This document shows, piece by piece, positions 43,563-51,010 of a stretch of DNA of 64,000 nucleotides. Each line of letters opens with the position of its first letter. Position 1 is the first letter of the stretch. The position numbers were made by a program, and so were the translations under genes. The DNA is from Bradyrhizobium roseum (lineage in GTDB: Bacteria; Pseudomonadota; Alphaproteobacteria; Rhizobiales; Xanthobacteraceae), in contig NZ_CP129212.1 in NCBI RefSeq assembly GCF_030413175.1, positions 6,114,450 through 6,178,449 on the forward strand, written 5' to 3'. Under the pieces are notes generated by a model. That model did no database searches. It was not told where the DNA came from and worked only from the letters and a program-made list of their open reading frames with translations.

Positions 43563-44687
43563 TCACCCGCCATCGGCCCGGCGCAGCGTGATGCGCGTCA
43601 ATTCGGAGGGGCGGCCGAGCCGCAGCGCGAAACCGGGCCACAGCGCGGTGCCGTTGTTGACATACAGCGTCATCCCGCCCACGTCGTAACGGCCGGAAAC
43701 GTAGCCCGCATTGGCGCGCGCGGCCAGGCGGTCAATCCCCCGGATCAATCCGCCGTGCGTATGTCCGGACAGTTGCAGCGCCACGCCGAGTTTTGCGGCG
43801 TGCCGCGCGTCGCTCGGCTGGTGATCGAGCAGGATGACGGGGGCGCCATTGGGCGCAGCTTCGAGAATCGCCGCGAGGTCCCGGACGGGATGTCCGTTGT
43901 GGCGCGACGCGCGGTCGGTGATCCCGGCGATGACGAGCTTTGCGCCGTCGCGATCGAGCACGATATGCGTGTTCTCAAGCGACCGCAGGCCCAACGCAGC
44001 ATAGCGCGCCATCCATATGCCGTAGCCGAAAATATACTCGTGATTGCCGGATATCACGTGGACGCCGTCGGTCGCCTGCAGGTCTTGCAGCGGCTCGACG
44101 TCGGCCCGCCGCGCTTCAGGCGTGCCGTCGATCAGATCGCCCGTAATCGCGATCAGGTCTACGGCGAGCCTGTTGGATCGCTCGACGACGGCGCGCGCCC
44201 ATGATTGGGGAAACAGCCGGCTGATGTGGAGATCGGTGAGTTGCAAGATGGTGTAACCATCGAATTGTCGCGGCAGCCCGCTGATGCCGACCTCGATCTC
44301 CCTGAGCGGGGGCACGCGGATGGCCTGTTGGACGCCAATGGCGGCGGCCAGCATGGCAAACGCGGCCAATCCATAGCGAACGCCGTCGGGAGCGCCCACG
44401 ATGCCGCCATGAATCAGCGCTGCGAACAGCAGTCCGACGTCGAGCGCCAGTTGCAGCAACGCCAGCAGGACGACCGTGCCGAACGCCCAGTTGAAGAGGA
44501 TGACCACCGGACGCGGAAACTCCGGCGAGAAGATCGAGCCTGACGAAAGCTTGTTCCAGCGATGAAACTGCAGTGCGACCAGCACGAGCGCCGCCACCGC
44601 AACCTTGATCGAAAGCGGCAGCTCCAGCGGCCAGATGAAGCGGGTCAGGACCAGGAGAAAGACCAGGCCGAAAATGAGTTGGGGAAT
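43563..44687 (-). CDS. membrane-anchored metallophosphoesterase, probable ATT start
   Basis: 374 residues if translation starts at ATT (44685-44687), which sits after GGAG at normal spacing. The first conventional start in frame is a GTG at 44597, giving 344 residues. Only the longer form includes the first membrane segment (PQLIFGLVFLLVLTRFIWP). Further membrane segments follow, then the catalytic domain: QLTDLHISR near residue 150, TGDLIDG, SGNHEYIFGYG and LSGHTHGG, which supply the two-metal site. The family (YkuE-like) hydrolyses phosphodiesters or lipid-linked phosphates outside the membrane. The start call is inference. Confidence 0.85.
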   Translation of the reverse strand: MPQLIFGLVFLLVLTRFIWPLELPLSIKVAVAALVLVALQFHRWNKLSSGSIFSPEFPRPVVILFNWAFGTVVLLALLQLALDVGLLFAALIHGGIVGAPDGVRYGLAAFAMLAAAIGVQQAIRVPPLREIEVGISGLPRQFDGYTILQLTDLHISRLFPQSWARAVVERSNRLAVDLIAITGDLIDGTPEARRADVEPLQDLQATDGVHVISGNHEYIFGYGIWMARYAALGLRSLENTHIVLDRDGAKLVIAGITDRASRHNGHPVRDLAAILEAAPNGAPVILLDHQPSDARHAAKLGVALQLSGHTHGGLIRGIDRLAARANAGYVSGRYDVGGMTLYVNNGTALWPGFALRLGRPSELTRITLRRADGG

Positions 44688-44979
44688 CGGTTCGCTCCGG
44701 ATTTGGATCGGTGCAGCTGTCTACACGAACTGTGGCGCTATCTCGACTTGAATTCGCTGCGGCCGAGACAACGCGCAGGCGGTTTCGTCACGCCGTCCGC
44801 GGTGTCGCATGGCTACGCTTATGCTGAGACATAAATAGGCATTCTCCCGTGCAAGGCCGCTCGCGGGGAGCGCAGAAATTTACCTTGCCGATCCATCGGA
44901 TTACCTCGAATATCCGCCTGCATCGGCACCGGAAGGCGCTTGATCGGTATATTTCAAAGCGGACGTTGAGAGGACCATC

Positions 44980-46917
44980 ATGCAGGATTCCGTTGCAAAG
45001 GCCGGCGCCGTTGCTTTGCCGACGCATCCGCTGGACCCGTTGACGCCGGACGAGATCCGTCGCGCGGCGGCCATCGTGCGCATGACCCACGATCTCGGGG
45101 CGGGCATGATGTTCGAAACCATCAGCCTGCACGAACCGGACAAGCGCGTCGTGCACGGCGCAAAGCCTGGAGAGGCGTTTGCGCGCGAGGCTTTCGTGTG
45201 CGCCTTCGACCGGACCAATGGCAAGGTCTTTGAAGCCCGGGTCGACCTCGTCGCGGACCGGGTGGTCGACTGGCGGCATGTGCCGAGCGTGCGGCCGCGC
45301 ATCCTGATCGACGACATCATGCTGGTGGGAGAAGTGGCCCGCGCCGATCCGCGGTTTCAGGCGGCGCTGGCCAAACGCGGCATCACCGATATTGACAAGG
45401 TTCAGGTCGATCCGTGGTCGGCGGGAAATTACGGGCTGCCGGACGAGGAAGGCCGCCGGCTATCGCATACGTTCTGCTGGTACCGCAGCGAGACAAACGA
45501 CAACGGCTACGCCCATCCGATCGAGGGGCTGTGCGCCGTGATCGATCTCGACCGGGCGGAAGTTCTGCGCGTCGACGATTATGGCGCGGCCGAGGTGCCG
45601 ATGCAGAACCGCAACTACGCGGCGCGCTATCGCAGCACGTTTCGCGATGACGTCAAGCCGCTGGAGATCGTGCAGCCGGCCGGCCCGAGTTTCGTCGTCG
45701 AAGGCAACGAGGTTCGCTGGCAGAAATGGCGGTTTCGCGTCGGCTTCAACGCGCGCGAGGGGCTGGTGCTGCACACCGTCGGCTACGAGGATGACGGCCG
45801 GCTGCGGCCGGTGATGCACCGCGCGGCGCTGTCGGAAATGGTCGTGCCTTACGGGCATCCCGGCGGCGGGCACTTTCGCAAGAACGCCTTCGATGTCGGC
45901 GAATACGGCATCGGCGTGCTGGCGAACTCGCTGACGCTGGGCTGCGACTGCCTCGGCGCCATCAAATATTTCGACGCGTGGCTGGCCGACAGCAAGGGCG
46001 ATCCCTATTGCATCGAGAGCGCGGTGTGCCTGCACGAGGAGGATTTTGGGATCCTCTGGAAGCATACCGATCTGTTCACGGGTGAAGTCGACGTGCGGCG
46101 CGCCCGACGCCTGGTGGTGTCGTCGATCTCGACCGTCGGCAATTACGAATATGGCGCGTTCTGGTATTTCCATCAGGACGGTTCGATTCATTTTGAGATG
46201 AAGGCGACGGGCATCCTGAATACGGCCGGCTTGCGGCCGGGCGAGCAGCCGCATTACGGCACCGTGGTGTCGCCCGGCGTCTACGCGCATTATCACCAGC
46301 ATATCTTCAACATGCGGCTCGACATGGCGGTCGACGGCGAACGCAACCGCGTCGTCGAGGTCGATACCGTGGCGCTGCCGGTCGGACCGGAGAATCCGCA
46401 CGGCAATGCCTTCACCATTCGCGAGACCGTTCTCGAAACCGAGCAGAACGCGCAGCGCAACGTCGATTTCAACGCGGCTAGGTACTGGAAAATCGAAAGC
46501 GCCGAAGCCCGCAACGGGCTCGGCCGTCCGACCGCCTACAAGCTGCTGCCGCTCAGTCCGGTGCCGACCTTCTCCGACCCGCAATCGATGGTGGCGCGGC
46601 GCGCGACCTTCATGATGCGGCAGCTATGGGTAACCGCCTATCATCCGGACGAGATCTTTGCCGCCGGCCGCTATCCCAACCAGAGCAGCGGCGGCGACGG
46701 CTTGCCGGCCTGGACCGCCGCGGATCGCCCGCTGGTCGATACCGATCTCGTGGTCTGGCACAGCTTTGGGCTGCACCATATTCCCCGGCCTGAGGATTTC
46801 CCAGTACAGCCTGTGATCACCGCAGGGTTCGCGCTGCACCCGACCGGATTCTTCGGCGAGAACCCGGCGCTCGACGTTCCGCCAGCCGCGAGCAGCATGA
46901 GCTGCTGCGTCGGCTGA
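44980..46917 (+). CDS. tynA: copper-containing primary amine oxidase
   Basis: 645 residues, the normal size. It oxidises primary amines to aldehydes, releasing ammonia and hydrogen peroxide. The topaquinone precursor is Y389 in VGNYEYGAFWYF (N-Y-E). The catalytic base is D305 in NAFDVGEYGIG. Copper ligands are H439 and H441 in YHQHIF and a third His in VVWHSFGLHHIPRPEDFP. No signal peptide is evident, so it appears cytoplasmic, unlike the periplasmic E. coli enzyme. The ATG follows GAGAGGACC. No amine transporter or aldehyde dehydrogenase is adjacent. The symbol follows the family and the substrate is unknown. Confidence 0.93.
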   Translation: MQDSVAKAGAVALPTHPLDPLTPDEIRRAAAIVRMTHDLGAGMMFETISLHEPDKRVVHGAKPGEAFAREAFVCAFDRTNGKVFEARVDLVADRVVDWRHVPSVRPRILIDDIMLVGEVARADPRFQAALAKRGITDIDKVQVDPWSAGNYGLPDEEGRRLSHTFCWYRSETNDNGYAHPIEGLCAVIDLDRAEVLRVDDYGAAEVPMQNRNYAARYRSTFRDDVKPLEIVQPAGPSFVVEGNEVRWQKWRFRVGFNAREGLVLHTVGYEDDGRLRPVMHRAALSEMVVPYGHPGGGHFRKNAFDVGEYGIGVLANSLTLGCDCLGAIKYFDAWLADSKGDPYCIESAVCLHEEDFGILWKHTDLFTGEVDVRRARRLVVSSISTVGNYEYGAFWYFHQDGSIHFEMKATGILNTAGLRPGEQPHYGTVVSPGVYAHYHQHIFNMRLDMAVDGERNRVVEVDTVALPVGPENPHGNAFTIRETVLETEQNAQRNVDFNAARYWKIESAEARNGLGRPTAYKLLPLSPVPTFSDPQSMVARRATFMMRQLWVTAYHPDEIFAAGRYPNQSSGGDGLPAWTAADRPLVDTDLVVWHSFGLHHIPRPEDFPVQPVITAGFALHPTGFFGENPALDVPPAASSMSCCVG

Positions 46918-46968
46918 CGAGGTGGGCGCGGTCGCGTACCCCCTTCGACAGCGAAAGCTGAGAGCTCC

Positions 46969-47046
46969 ATGAAGACGCTCAAGAAGGCAGATGACGTCGA
47001 CGCCAAGGTCGCGGCCCGTTTGCGCTACCGACCACCTCCGGCTTGA
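46969..47046 (+). CDS. possible 25-codon fragment of a lost gene
   Basis: An ATG after GAGAGCTCC opens MKTLKKADDVDAKVAARLRY and stops after 25 codons. The wording resembles the first residues of small DNA-binding (XRE-type) proteins just before the helix-turn-helix, but the rest is missing. It may be a truncated remnant or chance. Confidence 0.2.
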   Translation: MKTLKKADDVDAKVAARLRYRPPPA

Positions 47047-47086
47047 TAAAACACCCAATCTTGGTGTCCATAAAACCGGCAGCAGA

Positions 47087-47479
47087 TCACCTCTCAGTTA
47101 CAGTGCGATCACCATATATGATCAAGCCGGGTCTGCCCGAACCATCTTCAAATACAACATAAACTCCCCAATCCTTAAATGAACTGGCAAGAACTGCGCG
47201 AACCTGTTGTTCGACTTCATTCGACCAAAACCGTGGATGCGCAACACAAACCTTGTGATAATGGCCACCCCAATCATCATCAACCAGCCAATAGTCGCCC
47301 TGCGGATCTGATGGACTGTTTTCTCCAAAGCGGGACAAAGCATTCAGCAACTCGTTGTGAAGCACTAACCATTGCTCTTCTCTAGTTGTCATAGGCAACT
47401 TTCTCGGCAAGCTGGTCGCTGCGTCCGGTTGGAAACCTTTGGTATACCCCTCTAAAACTTCTCTCGTATGGATCCTCAT
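47087..47479 (-). CDS. orphan protein of unknown function in AT-richer DNA
   Basis: 130 residues from an ATG at 47479 (MRIHTREVLEGYTKGFQP). A TTG at 47521 and an ATG at 47392 are alternatives. It is acidic and Trp/Tyr-rich, with GDYWLVDDDWGGHYHKVCV and DWGVYVVFEDGSGRPGLIIY. The base composition is visibly lower in GC than its neighbours and codon use is more AT-ending, which suggests transfer. The small acidic single-domain layout is like that of immunity proteins of contact toxins, but no toxin is adjacent. I do not recognise the family. Confidence 0.65.
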   Translation of the reverse strand: MRIHTREVLEGYTKGFQPDAATSLPRKLPMTTREEQWLVLHNELLNALSRFGENSPSDPQGDYWLVDDDWGGHYHKVCVAHPRFWSNEVEQQVRAVLASSFKDWGVYVVFEDGSGRPGLIIYGDRTVTER

Positions 47480-47848
47480 GTTAAATGTCCGCAACGTTGG
47501 CTCCTGCTTTTGCGCGGGCAATCTACGTGGTCCTGCCGCTGCCCGCTCTACCTGAGCGGCTACGCCGCGCTATTCCTTTCGAACTACATGCTATGCTCCG
47601 TAACTCTCCGACAGCTTGCGCTTGATCGAGCTGCGCGATCCGGAAATCCGCCGCTGTGACTAAATCTATCGGCGACGCGCTCTCGCCGCCCGCGGATGCG
47701 TTCGTCAAGCTGCTGCGCCAACGCGCCGCACGCGGCGGCGGCTGAATTTTCTTCACGCGAATTCCACTTTTTTTGCGACCGCCGCCGCGCGTTGATCAAA
47801 TGTTGATCCCCTCATGGCAGCCTTGGAAAGTCGAGGAGACGTCGAACC
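47480..47848. other. 369-base intergenic region, no supported gene
   Basis: Between the leftward 47087 gene and the rightward aspartic protease. The left half is AT-richer like the 47087 gene. A 29-codon GTG frame near 47655-47745 and an opposite-strand frame are both without ribosome sites. Promoters for the two divergent genes must lie here, but I cannot pick convincing elements. Confidence 0.45.
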
Positions 47849-48382
47849 ATGAAACGCTTGCTGATTCTGCTGTCCCTGCTCGCCATCGTCGCCGTTGTTG
47901 CACCCAAGAGTCCGAAGCGGCTTACGTATACCAACGGCACGGCTTCGGATGTTTCGCGCCACCCCGAGCCGGTCCACACCGTGCAGATCCGGCGCGGCTC
48001 GAACGGGGACTTCGCCGTGCAGGCCAAGATCAACGGGATTGCCGCACCGATGGTGGTCGATACCGGGGCGACCTCCGTCGTCCTGACGTACGAAACCGCA
48101 AAGGCGCTTGGCCTGCCGCTGGAACTGCTCGAATACAACGTGGATGTCCAAACCGCGAGTGGCCAGACCAAGGCGGCGCGGCTATGGCTCGACCGGATGG
48201 CGATCGGAAAACTGGTCGAACGCTCCGTGCAGGCGCTGGTGGTGCCGCGCGGCCAGATGAAGACCAATCTGCTCGGCATGAGCTTTCTCGATCGGCTCGA
48301 CGGTTTTGAAGTGCGCGCCGACCACCTTGTGATGCGCGGCTTCCAGGAGCCGGTCGACTTACGCAGCGACCGCCGCAGCTGA
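47849..48382 (+). CDS. membrane-anchored retropepsin-like (clan AA) aspartic protease
   Basis: 177 residues. An N-terminal hydrophobic segment (LLILLSLLAIVAVVA, residues 4-18) anchors or exports it. The active-site motif VVDTGATSVVLTYETA contains catalytic D71, and FEVRADHLVM near the end completes the fold, with LLGMSFLDRL before it. It matches the TIGR02281-type single-domain proteases of alphaproteobacteria, which would act as dimers in the periplasm. The substrate is unknown. GGAG precedes the ATG. Confidence 0.9.
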   Translation: MKRLLILLSLLAIVAVVAPKSPKRLTYTNGTASDVSRHPEPVHTVQIRRGSNGDFAVQAKINGIAAPMVVDTGATSVVLTYETAKALGLPLELLEYNVDVQTASGQTKAARLWLDRMAIGKLVERSVQALVVPRGQMKTNLLGMSFLDRLDGFEVRADHLVMRGFQEPVDLRSDRRS

Positions 48383-48384
48383 TC

Positions 48385-48406
48385 TCACAGACGTCAGACT
48401 CTGTGA
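48385..48406. terminator. hairpin between converging genes
   Basis: TCACAGA (48385-48391) pairs with TCTGTGA (48400-48406) across an 8-base loop, just after the protease stop and before the stop of the converging transpeptidase. No T tract follows on either side, so it is at best a weak terminator. Confidence 0.3.
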
Positions 48407-48417
48407 CCTCCGGCAAA

Positions 48418-49359
48418 TTATCTGCATGGATTGCCCGACGCCCACCACTTCCATCGGGAAGCCCCACCCGTCCAGCAGGATGCAGGCAGAACCTTGATGC
48501 CGGAATTCGCCGCCGCTGGTTCTGGATTCGATCGTTCCGCGATCTTCGGTCCTTCGGCGGGCCTCGTTCTGGGACGAGGCTCGTACGATTCGTTCGACCG
48601 CGCGGCACCGATCGTCATTTCGGCATCGCTTGGCGCTCTGGGCGCGCGCGGCGGATTGGCGGGCGGCCTGGCATCCGCGATTAATCGACGATCCGCCTGC
48701 GGCGGCGCCGGAGGCCTGGCCGGCAACGCATTGTTCGCAGCGCTCAGCCGCGTGCGCTGTACAGGAGGCTGTGCAGGCGCCAGATTTGGCATCTCGTCAG
48801 CGGTGAGCGGATAACGCACTCTCCTCTGCGGCGGCGGGCTCAGAAGCGGGGGCGGATTCATGGGCGGCGGCGGGTTCATGCCCGGTCCCGCAGCGACCTC
48901 TCGCCGCGGCAATGGCGGCTCCATGGGGCGGCCCTGGTCGGTGACTTCGATGGTCGTCCGGTTCGGACCTTCGAGTTGCACGAGGTCGAACAGGATGGCG
49001 GCGTGATGGGGGTGCAAGCGCACGCATCCGTGCGATGCAGGCCCTCCCAGCCGATCGATCGCGTAGCTGCCATGGATCGCGTAGCCCTTGTGGAAGAAGA
49101 TCGAGAACGGCATCGGCGAATCGTAATACGCGGTGGAGGACCAGTTGCGCTCAAGCCGCTGCGGCGCGAAGATTCCGTTCGGGGTTTGCGTGGCTTCGCG
49201 GCCGGTGGATACGGGCCACATGAAGCGAATGTATCCGTCCTGAATGACGAACATCCGCTGCGTCGCCTTGTCGACGAGGATGTCGAGCTTTGCGTCGGCG
49301 CGTTCGATGCTGATGAACCATGCCAGCGTCGCTGCTATGATAACCGCATGGCTACGCAT
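48418..49359 (-). CDS. L,D-transpeptidase (YkuD domain) with proline-rich C-terminal tail
   Basis: 313 residues from an ATG at 49359 that follows GGTGGAG. Signal peptide: RSHAVIIAATLAWFISIERADA. The YkuD domain covers residues 25-150, with the catalytic motif SHGCVRLHPHHA and the upstream His in YAIHGSYAID. The remaining half is a low-complexity Pro/Arg/Ala tail (NPPPPMNPPPLLSPPPQ) that may span or bind peptidoglycan. It cross-links peptide stems 3-3 or attaches proteins to the wall. It is unrelated in architecture to the DUF2778 enzyme at 11212. Confidence 0.9.
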   Translation of the reverse strand: MRSHAVIIAATLAWFISIERADAKLDILVDKATQRMFVIQDGYIRFMWPVSTGREATQTPNGIFAPQRLERNWSSTAYYDSPMPFSIFFHKGYAIHGSYAIDRLGGPASHGCVRLHPHHAAILFDLVQLEGPNRTTIEVTDQGRPMEPPLPRREVAAGPGMNPPPPMNPPPLLSPPPQRRVRYPLTADEMPNLAPAQPPVQRTRLSAANNALPARPPAPPQADRRLIADARPPANPPRAPRAPSDAEMTIGAARSNESYEPRPRTRPAEGPKIAERSNPEPAAANSGIKVLPASCWTGGASRWKWWASGNPCR

Positions 49360-49970
49360 GACGAACTCCACCGAATCGTGCCCTGTGGATAGAGCCGCTG
49401 AATCGGGGTGTTTTCTTGGCTAAAGTGCGTGTGAAATCTGCGCGCGCGATGGCGACTCACTGCGAGATCGCAAACTACCTGCACGGCCAATAGTTTGCGA
49501 CAGGTGCGAATCGTTTACCTTGTTTCGAATCGCCCATCGCAGCGAACTCATCCAATCGCCGCCCGCCACAACAATGCCGGATATGCGACGAACCAGCGGC
49601 GGAATCACATCATTGCTCGGTCAAGCGGAGCGCGGCGCGTCTGCCGAGGTCGCGGCAGACGCGGGAAAAAGCTCCGCACCGCGCGTTGTGGCATCGTCAC
49701 GCCCGGCCGAACGCGCAAAAACGCAGTCCGGCCTTGAAACGCTCCAACTAATGCCCTGAAAAATTCGCGAAGCGGGCTTACGCGAACGCAGCGGGCGTCC
49801 GGTCTGATGGCAGTGATTCCAATTCACTCCATCGCCACGATGAAAGACATCCGCGTTGCGCGTGTCGGGCGGAGCCGTGGCCTTGAGCGTGCGACAGGAT
49901 CTTGCACCCTTGCCGCGTGATCATTTGGCAAGATCTCGAGCATTTGTCGTAGTCCGGGGAGATATCCGCA
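49360..49970. other. 611-base intergenic region, no supported gene
   Basis: It lies between the leftward transpeptidase and the rightward 45-residue membrane protein, so it should contain both promoters. Several short frames exist on each strand, but none has a ribosome site plus a recognisable or signal-bearing product. I find no tRNA or strong hairpin. Confidence 0.45.
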
Positions 49971-50108
49971 GTGAACTTTGGCTTTGTTGCTTCGCTCATT
50001 GTGATCATCTTCGCGGTTATCAGCGTTTTCATCGAGATACCGGTCGTGAGCAACTATGCCTTCTGGTTCGCCGTCGGCGCTTACATCATGCTAGCGGGCA
50101 CGCGGTAA
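49971..50108 (+). CDS. 45-residue membrane protein
   Basis: A GTG at 49971 follows GGGGAG with 9 bases of spacing and opens VNFGFVASLIVIIFAVISVF. Two hydrophobic segments (residues 3-20 and about 29-42, ending AYIMLAGTR) are linked by IEIPVVSNYAF. A strong terminator begins 6 bases after the stop, which supports a real transcription unit. I recall similar short proteins in Bradyrhizobium but no function. It is below the size usually predicted. Confidence 0.75.
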   Translation: MNFGFVASLIVIIFAVISVFIEIPVVSNYAFWFAVGAYIMLAGTR

Positions 50109-50114
50109 CAGCAA

Positions 50115-50138
50115 AAGCCCGGTCTCTCGACCGGGCTT
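50115..50138. terminator. bidirectional rho-independent terminator
   Basis: A 10-bp perfect stem (AAGCCCGGTC with GACCGGGCTT) closes on TCTC. A short T-rich run follows on the plus strand (TTCCTCTTT) and TTTTG on the minus strand. It serves the rightward 45-residue gene and the leftward tyrosine-rich gene, which converge here. Confidence 0.85.
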
Positions 50139-50168
50139 CCTCTTTCAATCTCCGGGAATGCTTGCGAC

Positions 50169-50675
50169 CTAGTAGTAGTCGCTCTCGTTCGAGATCGGCA
50201 CCGGCGGTCGCGGCCGATCATCATATCCATATCCCGACCTGTCGTATCCGTCGGCATACGGCAATGACCAGCGACGCCCGACACCGCCGTAACCGTACGG
50301 CCTCGAATAGTTTCGATAAGCTCCATAGCGCGGATAGCCGTAATGGCGGCGATAGCCGTACGGAGAATAACCGTAGTGGCGGCGATAGCCGCCATACCCA
50401 TAGCGCCGCTCGACATATTGGCGTTCGATGTAACGGCGCTCGTAAACCAGGCGCGGCCCGCACGAATGACATCGGTGGCGGTAGACCGGGCGATACGGCG
50501 GGTAATAGCGGTAGGCCGGATAGCCGCAACGATAGGAACACGGATAGGAAGAGTCGTAGTAGCCGGCTTGCGCAGGTGCTGCGACTGAAAACAAACCGAA
50601 CAATGCGAAGACACCCGCAACGATCAGCGCCAATCGGCTACGGACAGGCGGGCCGGCGGTAACTGTATTGTTCAT
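50169..50675 (-). CDS. secreted tyrosine/arginine/glycine-rich repeat protein
   Basis: 168 residues from an ATG at 50675 following GGAG. Signal peptide: RLALIVAGVFALFGLFSVAAP, cleaved at AQA|GYY. The mature protein is extremely rich in Tyr, Arg and Gly. It has a Cys-bearing head (CSYRCGYP and HRCHSCGPR), then repeats of Y-G-Y and R-R-H-Y-G-Y (three near-copies around residues 100-130), and an acidic end. It is probably disordered and may cross-link through Tyr or Cys, or bind the envelope. Function is unknown; similar proteins occur in rhizobia. Confidence 0.8.
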   Translation of the reverse strand: MNNTVTAGPPVRSRLALIVAGVFALFGLFSVAAPAQAGYYDSSYPCSYRCGYPAYRYYPPYRPVYRHRCHSCGPRLVYERRYIERQYVERRYGYGGYRRHYGYSPYGYRRHYGYPRYGAYRNYSRPYGYGGVGRRWSLPYADGYDRSGYGYDDRPRPPVPISNESDYY

Positions 50676-51010
50676 CACAAACTCCAACATGCGCGCTGAT
50701 CGAGCCATCGTTGTGACGAAAAAATTCCGACCAAAGTGCGACGGGTCGCACGCGCAACGCGGCAGGCAAGCAGGCCTTCCCTTGCCATCGCTGATGAATG
50801 CGACTTGTGATCTTGCGACGCGCGCACCGCGACGATTGATCTAAGTGAAAGCAACCACGAAGATTTCCGCAAGATAGCCGGCACCCGGCGTTGTCAAAAC
50901 GGACTGCCGCAATCGACGTTAACCATCATTCGTATTTTGCGGAATTTTCCCGACCGGCATGGCATGCGATGCCCTGGCTCGAAGTTCCATTCGAAGTGCC
51001 CGCGCGAACG
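50676..51010. other. 335-base gap between glgA and the tyrosine-rich gene
   Basis: Both flanking genes run leftward, so this region ends glgA transcription and starts the next. It contains the inverted repeat at 50736 and otherwise no supported gene; the rightward frame at 50891 is antisense shadow. Confidence 0.45.
50736..50751. promoter_or_regulatory. GTGCGAC-GG-GTCGCAC inverted repeat upstream of the tyrosine-rich gene
   Basis: A 7-base inverted repeat with a 2-base centre lies 60 bases before the start of the leftward 50169-50675 gene. Its placement fits an operator or a 5' hairpin. No regulator gene is adjacent. Confidence 0.3.

Noticed and set aside
47655..47745. Short GTG frame before the aspartic protease
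   Set aside because: 29 codons, no ribosome site, no recognisable content.
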